A DNA stretch of 64,000 nt from Paenibacillus allorhizosphaerae (lineage in GTDB: Bacteria > Bacillota > Bacilli > Paenibacillales > NBRC-103111): positions 62,001 to 126,000 of the forward strand of contig NZ_CAJVCE010000007.1 in NCBI RefSeq assembly GCF_910594985.1, written 5' to 3'. A program made the translations under genes and the position numbers. This document shows, piece by piece, positions 24,921 through 33,575 of the stretch (positions are counted from its first letter, which is position 1; each line of letters starts with the position of its first letter). The notes beneath the pieces were generated by a model that was given only the letters and a program-made list of their open reading frames with translations, made no database searches and was not told the DNA's origin.

Positions 24921-26045
24921 TCAGCTGAGCGGCAGAAGCGTATCCAGCCCGGCAAAAGGCAAACCGACCGCTTCCGCCACCGCCGGATGGGTGACATGCC
25001 CCTGAAACGTATTGACCCCTAGCCGCAGCGGAGGATTGCTGTACAGCGCCCGGGTTACTCCCTTGGACGCCAGCTCCAAAGCATAAGTGATCGTTACGTT
25101 CGTCAGCGCCAAGGTTGAGGTTCGGGGAACCGCTCCCGGCATGTTGGCGACCGCATAATGCAAAACGCCATACTTCTCGTAGGTAGGTTCGCTGTGCGTC
25201 GTCACGCGGTCCACGGTCTCGATCGAGCCGCCTTGATCAACCGCTACGTCGACGATCACGGCTCCCGGTTTCATTTGCTTTACCATGTCCTCCGTGACGA
25301 GCTTCGGCGCTTTCGCTCCGGGGATGAGCACCGCACCGATCAGCAGATCCGCCTTCTGCACCGCGTTGGCGATATTGTAGGGGTTCGACATCAGCGTTCG
25401 AATGCGCCCCAAGAACACGTCGTCCAAATACCGCAGCCGTTCCGCATTACGTTCGATGACCACTACGTTCGCTCCAAGACCTAGCGCCATCTTCGCGGCA
25501 TTCGTCCCGACGATCCCGCCGCCAAGTATGATGACATCCGCCGCGGGAACGCCTGGGACACCCCCGAGCAGCACACCTCGCCCTCCATAAAACTTTTCCA
25601 AATATTGCGCTCCAACCTGCACCGACATCCGCCCGGCCACTTCGCTCATCGGCGTCAGCAGCGGCAGACTTCCGTTCGGCAGTTGGATGGTCTCATACGC
25701 GATGGAGGTCATTTTATGACTGACGAGCGCTTCGGTCAGCTTCGGCTCCGCCGCCAGATGAAGATAGGTGAACAGCGTCAATTGTTCGCGAAAATAATCG
25801 TACTCGGCGGGGAGCGGTTCCTTGACCTTCATAATCATTTCCGATTGAGCCCATACTTCGGGAGCACCGGGTACGATCGTCGCTCCCTCCTGCGCATATT
25901 CTTCGTCGGAAAATCCGCTGCCCGCCCCCGCTCCGGCTTCGATCAGCACTTGATGGCCTGCGGCCGTCAGCATCGCGGAGCCGCCCGGCGTAAGCGCCAC
26001 CCGGTTTTCATTATTTTTAATTTCCTTCGGTATTCCGATAATCAT
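24921..26045 (-). CDS. ald: alanine dehydrogenase
   Basis: 374 residues, usual length. N-terminal substrate domain begins [20 protein letters not shown]; the NAD fold has [24 protein letters not shown]; substrate residues are in HLAAEP and [13 protein letters not shown]. It reversibly converts L-alanine to pyruvate with NAD, allowing growth on alanine and supporting sporulation or spore outgrowth in bacilli. ATG at 26045 has AGGAGG nine bases upstream; the frame is open to 26096. It lies between fur and the yqzK-like gene and appears to be a single-gene unit. Confidence 0.97.
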   Translation of the reverse strand: MIIGIPKEIKNNENRVALTPGGSAMLTAAGHQVLIEAGAGAGSGFSDEEYAQEGATIVPGAPEVWAQSEMIMKVKEPLPAEYDYFREQLTLFTYLHLAAEPKLTEALVSHKMTSIAYETIQLPNGSLPLLTPMSEVAGRMSVQVGAQYLEKFYGGRGVLLGGVPGVPAADVIILGGGIVGTNAAKMALGLGANVVVIERNAERLRYLDDVFLGRIRTLMSNPYNIANAVQKADLLIGAVLIPGAKAPKLVTEDMVKQMKPGAVIVDVAVDQGGSIETVDRVTTHSEPTYEKYGVLHYAVANMPGAVPRTSTLALTNVTITYALELASKGVTRALYSNPPLRLGVNTFQGHVTHPAVAEAVGLPFAGLDTLLPLS

Positions 26046-26131
26046 ACGGTAGCCGCCTCCTGTTCTGGTGCGCATAATATGCTTAGTTTTGGCCAAAACG
26101 CCGCCAATATAGATGTGAAGTGCAGGAAAAG

Positions 26132-26173
26132 CAAAAAACCTTCTACTTGATCATACTCAAGTGGAAGGTTTTG
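26132..26173 (-). terminator. terminator of fur
   Basis: AAAACCTTC(C/T)ACTTGA stem with its complement, followed on the minus strand by TTTTTTGCTTTT. It lies just after the fur stop. Confidence 0.9.
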
Positions 26174-26198
26174 TTGAATATTATCGGATTAGGCTTGT

Positions 26199-26651
26199 TC
26201 AAGTCTTGCTTTTGTCCCGGCATCTGTGGCAAATACCCTGGAAGTCCAATCGGTGATCCAGTACCTGAAACCGGTATTCCCGCTCAAGCCGTTCTTCCAG
26301 CGCCAAAAGCCAATCTTCCATAATTTCATCCACCGCGCCGCACTGCACGCAGATCAAATGATGATGATGGTGATGAGTGCTGTCGTTGCGCAAATCGTAT
26401 CGAGCGACACCGTCGCCGAAGTTCATCTTTTCAAGCACATGCAGTTCGCTCAGCAATTCCAACGTACGGTATACAGTAGCCAAACCGATCTCGGGCGCTT
26501 TATCCTTTACAAGCATGAATACATCCTCTGCGCTCAAATGATCTTCTTCATTTTCGAGCAGCACCCTCACGGTCGCTTCCCGCTGGGGCGTCAGCTTGTA
26601 GCCTTGCGATTGCAGCTGCTGCTTTATTTTTTCAATGCGAGATTCTTCCAT
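26199..26651 (-). CDS. fur: ferric uptake regulator family repressor
   Basis: 150 residues. Winged helix (YKLTPQREATVRVLLENEEDHLSAEDVF, ATVYRTLELL) then a metal-binding dimerisation domain. Metal sites: six consecutive His at 93-98, Cys101-x2-Cys104 and Cys141-x2-Cys144 (structural zinc). In the position of B. subtilis fur it is most likely the iron-sensing repressor, but PerR or Zur assignment cannot be excluded from sequence alone. ATG at 26651 follows AGGGGGAG. It has its own sigma-A promoter. Confidence 0.9.
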   Translation of the reverse strand: MEESRIEKIKQQLQSQGYKLTPQREATVRVLLENEEDHLSAEDVFMLVKDKAPEIGLATVYRTLELLSELHVLEKMNFGDGVARYDLRNDSTHHHHHHLICVQCGAVDEIMEDWLLALEERLEREYRFQVLDHRLDFQGICHRCRDKSKT

Positions 26652-26709
26652 GCTTCTCCCCCTGAGGGCTTTGCAAACAAAGCACAAAACCGCTGCGAAG
26701 TATGATTTT

Positions 26710-26739
26710 ATTATAGGTTGAGGCTGCAGGGAAAGTCAA
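26710..26739 (-). promoter_or_regulatory. sigma-A promoter of fur
   Basis: TTGACT (26734-26739) and TATAAT (26710-26715) with an 18-base spacer, about 60 bp upstream of the fur start and just after spoIIM. Confidence 0.78.
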
Positions 26740-26751
26740 ACCTTTTCAATT

Positions 26752-27396
26752 TCAAGATAGATGAAGCGAAGCCAGCATCGGAGTCACCCATTTCATCATG
26801 ACGGGGGACATATAGGCCTCGAAAAAGGAAACGCCGATGAATAATACGGCCGATGCCACACTGACGCCGCAAAAACGCATAAACGGTTCATATATCGAGC
26901 CGTTGCGGGAAACGAAACGATTTTTCACCAAATGAATCGAAAACGCCATCGCCGTTACGCTGCATACGATGAGCGCCGGTATGATAAGCAAGTTTTGCGG
27001 AACGATCGAAACGAGCGCGAACAGCAGCCCTTTCCATGACATCGTGCCGACCAAATAACCGACCGTAAATCCGACCAGTACGCCTTTCAGAAAATCGAGA
27101 ATAAGAATCAGCGGCAGTCCAATTACCGATAAACCCAATATCCAGATGAGCAGAACCCATTTGATATGCATAGAAAAAGAGTCTTTGAACGATCCCGGTA
27201 TATCGCCCTCCAGCGCTCCTTGCTGCACCGAGGCAAAAAAATTGCCCAAATATCGTGTAATTTCCTGTTTCTGCTCGATGGACAGGGCATTCACCATAAC
27301 AGCCCCAAAGACGACACCCGTCACGAAGATGACGCCGACGAAAATATAGAACGACAAATGCTCCTTCAAATACAACTCCAGCGTTCGGTTCCGCAT
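26752..27396 (-). CDS. spoIIM: stage II sporulation protein M
   Basis: 214 residues, exactly the size of Bacillus SpoIIM, with five predicted membrane segments (FYIFVGVIFVTGVVFGAVM; VLLIWILGLSVIGLPLILIL; VGFTVGYLVG; LLFALVSIVPQNLLIIPALI; ASAVLFIGVSFFEAY). With SpoIID and SpoIIP it forms the DMP peptidoglycan-remodelling machine that drives engulfment. The frame is open to 27429 but the start MRNRTLELY at 27396 gives the family length. Placed between the yqxK-like gene and fur, as in Bacillus. Confidence 0.94.
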   Translation of the reverse strand: MRNRTLELYLKEHLSFYIFVGVIFVTGVVFGAVMVNALSIEQKQEITRYLGNFFASVQQGALEGDIPGSFKDSFSMHIKWVLLIWILGLSVIGLPLILILDFLKGVLVGFTVGYLVGTMSWKGLLFALVSIVPQNLLIIPALIVCSVTAMAFSIHLVKNRFVSRNGSIYEPFMRFCGVSVASAVLFIGVSFFEAYMSPVMMKWVTPMLASLHLS

Positions 27397-27450
27397 CCTG
27401 TGCTTCGCCCCCTTGTCCGAATAGTACAACTTATGACAAGGATTCGCGCT

Positions 27451-28626
27451 TTATGCCTTCACTTTCCCGTATTTGCCTCCGCCGCCGGTTTCAAGCTGCA
27501 GCGTTCCTTCCCGTGCCTGAATCAGGTAACGGGCAATCGCGTCTCCTGCCGTTTCGGCAAGTTCATCGTATGATGCGCGATGAAGCAAATTCATTTCCGT
27601 GCCGAAGCGCTCGATGAGCCGCTTGAACGTTTTGGGGCCGAGCTTCGGAATATATTCCAGCGGCACTTGGTAGTAATATGGCGGCCTGTCGGCGGGAACC
27701 CTGGGCTCTTCCCTGTCGGCGAGGCTCCGAATGCGGTCCATGACGCCGCGAACGATTTTCGCATGGCCGCAGTACAAGCACCGTTCCACTACAGTAGTAT
27801 CCTGCTCGTCCAAAATGCTACCGCACTTGTCGCAGTAGGTCCGGTGGTATTTGCCGAGCCGCGGATTCAAGCCGTAATTCGCCAGCACCTTTCGGCCGTC
27901 CTCGTGCGCCAGCGCTTTGCGGAACTCTGCAAACGAGGGCCGCTCCAGCAGCAGCTTATTATATTCCCGGCCGATTTTCGGCAGCGAATGGGCATCGGAA
28001 TTCGTTAGAAACGTGTACCGGTCCAGCTCGCTGATGTAACCCGCCATGACCGAGTCGGCGCTGAGACCGAGTTCGACGGCCGCGATCGCATCCAGATCGA
28101 GCAAATGCTCCATCCGGGTCGAGCTGCTGCCGTAAATACTTTTGTGCGGCGTAAAGATGTGCGCAGGGATGAGCAGGCCTCCGCGGTCCAGCACTTCCTG
28201 CTGCAGTTCCCTTGCTGTCACGTAGATGCGCTGAGAGCTGAGCTGAACGTTTTTCATATGTTGCTTCAACCAGGCCGTGAATTGCTGCATATCGCCAAGA
28301 GTTGGCATATACGCAAGCAAATGCGCGGCGCCGCATCCGGGATCCCGCACTTCGATTTCGCAGCCGAGCAGGATGGTCGTATGATGATACAGGATGCCGC
28401 CGCCCGGAAGCTCTTCCATCTCGCCTTTGTCGAGATAATGCATCATCTCCCGCTGCACGCCAGGAGAATGGCAGTCGATAATGCCGACGATGTCCATGCC
28501 TTTTCGTTCCGAAGCTTCCTGCGCAATGTTGTAGAACGTCAAGTTGTTAGCGGCGCTAATCTTCACCGCCTGTCCTTCTTCGGTTCGCCCGATGTGGATA
28601 TGCAGGTCTGCGTAGTAGGCTTGCAT
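27451..28626 (-). CDS. yqxK: EndoQ-like PHP-domain protein (YqxK family, TIGR00375)
   Basis: 391 residues. N-terminal PHP metal domain with ADLHIHIG, DCHS, HIFTPH and TNSDAH; a zinc-ribbon-like insert CDKC...CLYC around residues 271-292; and a helix-hairpin-helix-like C-terminus (LEYIPKLGPKTFKRLIERFG). Archaeal members (EndoQ) cut DNA 5' to deaminated bases, so a DNA-repair role is likely but not proven here. ATG at 28626 lies two bases after the nudF stop. Order spoIIM-yqxK-nudF equals that of Bacillus subtilis. Confidence 0.86.
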   Translation of the reverse strand: MQAYYADLHIHIGRTEEGQAVKISAANNLTFYNIAQEASERKGMDIVGIIDCHSPGVQREMMHYLDKGEMEELPGGGILYHHTTILLGCEIEVRDPGCGAAHLLAYMPTLGDMQQFTAWLKQHMKNVQLSSQRIYVTARELQQEVLDRGGLLIPAHIFTPHKSIYGSSSTRMEHLLDLDAIAAVELGLSADSVMAGYISELDRYTFLTNSDAHSLPKIGREYNKLLLERPSFAEFRKALAHEDGRKVLANYGLNPRLGKYHRTYCDKCGSILDEQDTTVVERCLYCGHAKIVRGVMDRIRSLADREEPRVPADRPPYYYQVPLEYIPKLGPKTFKRLIERFGTEMNLLHRASYDELAETAGDAIARYLIQAREGTLQLETGGGGKYGKVKA

Positions 28627-28628
28627 CG

Positions 28629-29192
28629 TCAAATCGTCCCTGTCAGCTTATAAACTTGCCAGGCATATACCGCCATGATCGTCTTGGCGTCACTGATTCG
28701 GCCTTCCCGCATGTAAGCTTGCGCCTGCTCCAGCGTAATCGCCTCAAGCTCCAGAAACTCGTCCTCATCGGGGTTCGCTTCTCCTTTGCTCAACTGTTCG
28801 GCGGCGTATAGATGCAATATTTCATCGGCAAAGCCAGGCGAAGTGTAGAAGGAGCTGATATGACGAAGAGACGCGCAGCGGTAGCCGGTTTCTTCCTCAA
28901 GTTCCCGCTTAGCGGCATCAAGCGGGTTTTCTCCCGCATCCAGCTTGCCGGCCGGTATCTCTACTTGGCTTTTCTCCAACGGCTTCCGATACTGCTCTAC
29001 GACAAGCATCCGCTCGTCCTCCGTCAAGGCGAGCACCGCTACCGCGCCGGGATGCTTTACGATTTCGCGGGTCGCCGTGGCGCCGTTCGGAAGCTGAACC
29101 GTATCCACCTGCAAGGAAATGATTTTTCCCTGAAAAATCGGTTCCGTGCTCAAAGTCACTTCTTCAAATTTTTTAGGATTGGATGAGTGCAT
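28629..29192 (-). CDS. nudF: ADP-ribose pyrophosphatase, Nudix family
   Basis: 187 residues. The Nudix box occupies about 82-104: G-x5-E-x7-RELEEETGY, with all metal-binding glutamates. It hydrolyses ADP-ribose to AMP and ribose 5-phosphate, a housecleaning reaction. The frame extends to 29279, but the start MHSSNPKKFEE at 29192 sits behind AAGGAAGGG. It is first in a unit with the yqxK-like gene and spoIIM, and divergent from the mciZ homologue. Confidence 0.94.
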   Translation of the reverse strand: MHSSNPKKFEEVTLSTEPIFQGKIISLQVDTVQLPNGATATREIVKHPGAVAVLALTEDERMLVVEQYRKPLEKSQVEIPAGKLDAGENPLDAAKRELEEETGYRCASLRHISSFYTSPGFADEILHLYAAEQLSKGEANPDEDEFLELEAITLEQAQAYMREGRISDAKTIMAVYAWQVYKLTGTI

Positions 29193-29300
29193 ATCTATGA
29201 TCCCTTCCTTTCGAATGTTGGTATTGATACTGAAGCTCGCGGTCGTATACAGTCCATTATAACATGTTCGCGAACACATTTTGATTTTCGCTCGAGTGAG

Positions 29301-29329
29301 GCATAAGTGTACTTGCCCTTACATAGGCT
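29301..29329 (+). promoter_or_regulatory. possible sigma-E promoter of mciZ
   Basis: GCATAAGT (29301-29308) and CATAGGCT (29322-29329) spaced by 13 bases weakly resemble sigma-E elements (CATA.. -10 matches six of eight). It lies 38 bp before the mciZ start. Offered because mciZ is a mother-cell gene; the match is not strong. Confidence 0.3.
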
Positions 29330-29366
29330 TGAACTATATGAATCTAGCGAAAGCGGGGATCTTCCT

Positions 29367-29642
29367 ATGAAAACTTATTATGCTTCCAATCATATCCGCC
29401 TCGTCGGCAAAGCGCGCGAAATCAAAAACTATATCAAATCGATGCTGCAAACGGCGCCTGAAAACATGACTTTGTCGGAGTTCATGCAGGGTAAACGCAA
29501 TAAAGACGCAGCGGATCCGATCCTACTGCGTCAAGCGCTTATCGATCGGCGGCAAAAAGCTTCCCGAGAGCCTCATCGGCAGCCGCACACACCGAAGCAA
29601 AAAATGGCGGATCGTCGCGTAATCCCCTTCCCATCGAAGTAA
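29367..29642 (+). CDS. mciZ: MciZ-like inhibitor of FtsZ ring formation, elongated
   Basis: 91 residues. The N-terminal 40 (with HIRLVGKAREIKNYIKSML and TLSEFM) line up with the 40-residue MciZ of Bacillus subtilis, which has VVLVGKAWEIRAKLKEY, and the gene is next to nudF just as there. MciZ caps FtsZ filaments in the mother cell. Here about 50 polar, basic residues follow the core, ending RRVIPFPSK. The last 104 bp overlap the converging DUF3866 gene. The start ATG is inferred from homology; only a weak GGGGA lies upstream, and the frame is open from 29307. Confidence 0.75.
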   Translation: MKTYYASNHIRLVGKAREIKNYIKSMLQTAPENMTLSEFMQGKRNKDAADPILLRQALIDRRQKASREPHRQPHTPKQKMADRRVIPFPSK

Positions 29643-30657
29643 TCGAGACGCCGTATGCCTGCATCGCGGTTTCCATCCGGTCGAGTGCGGGCGCTTCGCG
29701 CCAGACGATCTCATGTTTGTCCATAAGCCGCGATGTTGCCGTTTGGCTGTCTACAATGCCGGATTGCGCCGGCGAGGAAAGTATCGGCAGCGGCACGACC
29801 GCTCGCGCGACGGCAGCTGTCTTCAGCGCCGTTATCGAGTGGTGGCTCAGTCCGCGATGGCGCTCTCGCCTGTCGCCGAAGCTGACTCTGGACATGAATA
29901 TGGGGATGCCTTCCAGCGCAGCGACGGCATTAACAAGCTCGCCCGTTTCGATCCCGGTGTAACCGTACGCTGTTCCGGTGCCGACGATGCCGGGACCCAT
30001 CGTGACGATAGCGATGTCCGCCTGAAGCACATGCTTCGCGGCTAGAAGCGCCGTATATTTATTTACGGCTTCGTGGTCGCCTCCGTATGCGTGTCCATAT
30101 GTAATCGTTCCTGCGAGCCAGCGGAGCTCATTCAACCGCTCCACATGCTGGCTTATCGCTATGGGCAGCGCCGCTCCGTCTGTCATTACATAAGCGATTC
30201 GCAACGGACGCTCGCCGCAGGCTTGGTATCGCAGCCAGGACACGGCTGCCGGCAGCATGCTGTGCAGCTCGCCGATCAGGACAGGCATTCGCTCCAGCGT
30301 GTTATTTCCGGCCAGTTTCTCTTGCGCGCCGCTCTCCGCTTCTTCCACCGCCAACACGGCTCGCTGCAGCGCGGTATACCGCAGCTTCATGATGTGGCCG
30401 GGCGGCAGCGCTCCTCCGGTCGAAAGCTCCGGCGCAAGCGGCGCAAGCACGAAGTGCGCCCCTCCGGTTCCTAAGCCGAGCGTGACCGCTGTCGTGTTCG
30501 CCAGCACCTGATGGCCCGGCATAAGCGGCGGAAACGCGGAAAGATCGTGATAGGCGCGGCAACTGCTTCCGTCGGCCATCTCCAGCACGATTTCCTGCAG
30601 CTTCGCGCGCACCGCTATAATTGACTTGACTGTGCCTGTTTTCCATTCGATCCCCAC
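29539..30657 (-). CDS. DUF3866 family protein
   Basis: 372 residues, cytoplasmic, no membrane helix. It has the features of DUF3866: an N-terminal beta-rich part (EWKTGTVKSIIAVR, MPGHQVLANTTAVTLGLGTGG) and glycine-rich IAIVTMGPGIVGTGTAYGYTGIE with FGDRRERHRGLSHHS downstream. The function is unknown. Its 3' end overlaps the plus-strand mciZ-like gene by 104 bp. It lies downstream of an M20 peptidase with a 98-bp gap, probably the same transcript. Confidence 0.85.
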   Translation of the reverse strand: MGIEWKTGTVKSIIAVRAKLQEIVLEMADGSSCRAYHDLSAFPPLMPGHQVLANTTAVTLGLGTGGAHFVLAPLAPELSTGGALPPGHIMKLRYTALQRAVLAVEEAESGAQEKLAGNNTLERMPVLIGELHSMLPAAVSWLRYQACGERPLRIAYVMTDGAALPIAISQHVERLNELRWLAGTITYGHAYGGDHEAVNKYTALLAAKHVLQADIAIVTMGPGIVGTGTAYGYTGIETGELVNAVAALEGIPIFMSRVSFGDRRERHRGLSHHSITALKTAAVARAVVPLPILSSPAQSGIVDSQTATSRLMDKHEIVWREAPALDRMETAMQAYGVSITSMGRGLRDDPPFFASVCAAADEALGKLFAADR

Positions 30658-30755
30658 TCACGTCACCCCGCCAGCAAAAAAATACTGCTTCACCGCATTG
30701 CAATCGCAGGCATTCAGCCGGCCGGCAATGACGGGAAGCAGCATATTCGAATAAA

Positions 30756-31889
30756 TTAGCCTTTCGCCACTTCTTTAATGATGGCGACAACCACTTCGGT
30801 CGTTTTTACAAGGTCGGCTATGGCAATGCGTTCTTTCGTCGTATGGATGTCGATGTAGCCGATAGCCAGATTGACGGTAGGGATCCCCATTCCGTTGAAC
30901 ATATTGGCATCGCTGCCACCGCCGGTGTGGAATGTCCTAGGCGTGCAGCCGACCTCGGTCAGCGCCTTCATCGCCAATTGTACGACCGGCGCAGTTTCGT
31001 CATGCATGTATGCGGGGTAAATGACGTCGCTTTTGAATTCCGCCTTCGCGCCCATTTCTTCCGCCACTTCTTCGCACGCTTGACGCATTTTTTCCACTTG
31101 CGTATACATTTTTTCGTTTACGATGCTTCGCGCTTCACCTTCCAGCTTCACGCGTTCAACCACGATGTTCGTCGCGCCCTCGACGCCTCCCTCGAACCGA
31201 CCGATATTGGCCGTCGTTTCGTTGTCGATACGGCCGAGCGGCATACGGGCAATCGCTTTGCTCGCTACGGCAATCGCGCTGATGCCGTCTTCCGGGTTGA
31301 CTCCTGCGTGCGCGGAGCGCCCCCAGAACGTTATGTATATTTTCGCCTGCGTCGGCGCCGCCACGGCAAGGTCGCCGATCTTGCCGTTCGAATCGAGCGC
31401 ATAACCCATATCGGCATCCATCCATTTGGCATCCATGGCGCGGGAGCCACGCAAGCCCATCTCTTCGCCTGCGGTAATAACGAACTGGATTTGGCCATGC
31501 TCGATGTTGTTTTCCTTGAGCACCCGGATCGACTCGATCATCGCGGCAAGTCCCGCTTTATCGTCGGCCCCTAAAATGGTCGTGCCGTCGCTGCGGATAT
31601 ATCCGTCCTCGCCGATTTGCGGCTTTATCCCTTTACCCGGCGTTACGGTGTCCATATGGGAAGTAAAAAACAGCTTGGGCAGCGCATTGGCAGATGTCGC
31701 CGGAAGCGTACAGATCAAATTGCCCGAGCCGTGTCCCGTCACCGCAGCCGAATCGTCTTCTTCCACTTTTAGTCCAAGCTCCGTGAACTTCTGCTTAAGC
31801 ACCCGACTGATTTCCTGCTCATGCTTCGTCTCGCTGTCGACCTGCACAAGTTCCAAAAATTCATTTACCAAACGATTTTGCTGTATCAT
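30756..31889 (-). CDS. M20-family metallopeptidase (PepT-like, YqjE type)
   Basis: 377 residues. Zinc ligands and catalytic residues are in FTSHMDTV, ILGADDKAGLAAM and VITAGEEMGLRGSRAMDA, and the dimerisation domain has GRSAHAGVNPEDG. The signature fits tripeptidase T-like enzymes such as Bacillus YqjE. Likely a cytoplasmic aminopeptidase acting on di- or tripeptides; the exact substrate is unknown. ATG at 31889 has GGAGGAAAG seven bases upstream. Divergent from the prli42-like gene. Confidence 0.9.
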   Translation of the reverse strand: MIQQNRLVNEFLELVQVDSETKHEQEISRVLKQKFTELGLKVEEDDSAAVTGHGSGNLICTLPATSANALPKLFFTSHMDTVTPGKGIKPQIGEDGYIRSDGTTILGADDKAGLAAMIESIRVLKENNIEHGQIQFVITAGEEMGLRGSRAMDAKWMDADMGYALDSNGKIGDLAVAAPTQAKIYITFWGRSAHAGVNPEDGISAIAVASKAIARMPLGRIDNETTANIGRFEGGVEGATNIVVERVKLEGEARSIVNEKMYTQVEKMRQACEEVAEEMGAKAEFKSDVIYPAYMHDETAPVVQLAMKALTEVGCTPRTFHTGGGSDANMFNGMGIPTVNLAIGYIDIHTTKERIAIADLVKTTEVVVAIIKEVAKG

Positions 31890-31927
31890 AAGCTTTCCTC
31901 CAATATGCCGCATGAGTTAATATATAA

Positions 31928-31998
31928 AAGAAAAGCTTCTAAATCAAAGACCAGGCCCTCTAGGCAAAGGTCATTCGATAGTAGATGAAGCTTTTCTT
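31928..31998. repeat. nested inverted repeat between peptidase and prli42
   Basis: Outer arms AAGAAAAGCTTC (31928-31939) and GAAGCTTTTCTT (31987-31998) are perfectly complementary. Inside, GACC (31949-31952) pairs with GGTC (31969-31972), with a further GCC/GGC pairing. It sits in the leader/promoter zone of two divergent genes. It may be a regulatory RNA structure or an operator; no terminator is needed here. Confidence 0.55.
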
Positions 31999-32088
31999 GA
32001 AGGATCCGAAAGACGAACCATCGGTTCGGAACGGTGCTCTTTCCGATCTCATAAATATAAGTATTACCATGAAGAGGAGCTGAAACGC

Positions 32089-32184
32089 ATGCAGAACAAG
32101 CTGATTTTTAAAATCATCATCTACGTTATGATCGCTTCCATGGTGTTATCCACTTTGCTGTTCACGGTCAATTTGTTTATCTAG
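32089..32184 (+). CDS. Prli42-type membrane micro-protein
   Basis: 31 residues, MQNKLIFKIIIYVMIASMVL followed by STLLFTVNLFI: a short basic start and a single membrane helix. This matches the pattern of Prli42, the conserved 31-residue protein that tethers the stressosome to the membrane in Listeria. ATG at 32089 follows GAGGAG. The gene is too short for normal ORF calling. It ends 9 bp from the converging bkdB stop. Confidence 0.75.
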   Translation: MQNKLIFKIIIYVMIASMVLSTLLFTVNLFI

Positions 32185-32213
32185 GACAAGCTCCTAATAA
32201 AGCTTCGTGTCCT
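32183..32213. terminator. hairpin between converging prli42 and bkdB
   Basis: AGGACA pairs with TGTCCT and AAGCT with AGCTT, covering both stop codons. T-runs are lacking on both sides, so it is a terminator candidate only. Confidence 0.4.
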
Positions 32214-33561
32214 GATTGTAAGATTCCAGGTTTTCTTTGACCCGCTGCATGAACCGCCCGCAGATTACGCCGTCAAGTATCCGGTGATCCAGCGACAAGC
32301 ACAAGTTCACCATCGATCTTACGGCGATCATGTCTTGAATGACGACAGGCTTTTTGACAATCGATTCGAAAGTCAGAATGGCTGCCTGCGGATAGTTGAT
32401 GATCGGGTAAGACAAGATCGAACCGAATGATCCGGTATTGTTCACCGTGAACGTACCGCCCTGCAAATCGTCGAGCGTCAGCTTACCCGCTCTGGCTTTC
32501 CGGGAATATTTGTCGATCTCGAGTGCGAGGCCGGCAATATTTTTTTGATCGGCATTTTTGATGACAGGCGTTACGAGCGAATCTTCCGTGCCGACGGCAA
32601 GTGAAATGTTAATGTCCCGTTTTACGATGATCTTATCGACGGCCCACACCGAATTCATGATCGGGTAATCTTTAATGGCGTTGACGACCGCTTTCAGCAA
32701 AAAGGCTAAATACGTCAGGTTGATGCCTTCCTGTTTCATAAATTCGCCTTTCAGTTTGCTGCGGAGCAACACCAAATTGGTCACGTCGACTTCGATCATC
32801 ATCCAGCCATGAGGAATTTCGGTTTTGCTTTGCCTCATGTTTCTTGCGATCGCATTGCGCATCGGCGTGACGTCCATCAAATACTCGCCCCGGCCTTCCA
32901 GCGGCTGGCCGACCACTTCGATATTCGGAAGCGGCGGATTTTGCGACAAATGAATTCCTGTCGAGCGTACGGACACTTTCGGCGGCGAAGATACAAACAC
33001 GCCTTGCTCCGCGGCGGCAGCGGAAACGGCCCTATTTACTTCGTCCACCGGTCGGGAAACGACCTTATCTTTACCCGCTCCCGCCGCTATATAATTCTCC
33101 ACGTCTTTGCGCGTAATCCGCCCGCCTAAACCGGATCCTTTCACATTCGCCAGTGTTATGCCATAATCAGCGGCGAGCTTCAGTACGGCCGGTGAATATC
33201 TCCCCTGCATTTCTCCGCCTTCTTGCCGCTGCGTGCCGTCCGCAGATGCTGATGCGGCTGCTCCGCCTACCGGAGCGCCCGCAATCGCAGACTCCGCTTG
33301 CGCGTGCTGCGGTTCGGCAATGATACAGATCGCTTCGCCCACGGCCGCCGTCGTTCCTTCCTCAACCAACAGCCGTACAAGCTTGCCCTCTATCGGAGAA
33401 GGCATATCCACTGTTACTTTATCGGTGATAAGCTCACACAGCACATCGTATTGCTCGACATAATCACCCGGCTGCTTCAGCCATTTGGCCACCGTCGCGG
33501 AAACGAGACTTTCCGCCAAATGAGGAACAGTGACTTCCGTACCACCCAATGTTTCGCTCAT
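32194..33561 (-). CDS. bkdB: branched-chain 2-oxoacid dehydrogenase E2 (lipoamide acyltransferase)
   Basis: 455 residues. N-terminal lipoyl domain with the modified lysine in ITDKVTVDM (about 48); an Ala/Gly-rich linker; a peripheral-subunit-binding domain (YSPAVLKLAADYGITLANVKGSG-like segment, about 123-160); and a catalytic domain with DHRILDGV near the C-terminus. It transfers acyl groups from E1 to CoA in the branched-chain keto acid dehydrogenase, which supplies primers for iso and anteiso fatty acids. Last gene of the unit; 14 bp downstream of bkdAB. Confidence 0.94.
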   Translation of the reverse strand: MSETLGGTEVTVPHLAESLVSATVAKWLKQPGDYVEQYDVLCELITDKVTVDMPSPIEGKLVRLLVEEGTTAAVGEAICIIAEPQHAQAESAIAGAPVGGAAASASADGTQRQEGGEMQGRYSPAVLKLAADYGITLANVKGSGLGGRITRKDVENYIAAGAGKDKVVSRPVDEVNRAVSAAAAEQGVFVSSPPKVSVRSTGIHLSQNPPLPNIEVVGQPLEGRGEYLMDVTPMRNAIARNMRQSKTEIPHGWMMIEVDVTNLVLLRSKLKGEFMKQEGINLTYLAFLLKAVVNAIKDYPIMNSVWAVDKIIVKRDINISLAVGTEDSLVTPVIKNADQKNIAGLALEIDKYSRKARAGKLTLDDLQGGTFTVNNTGSFGSILSYPIINYPQAAILTFESIVKKPVVIQDMIAVRSMVNLCLSLDHRILDGVICGRFMQRVKENLESYNQDTKLY

Positions 33562-33575
33562 GTTCTCGTCCCTCC

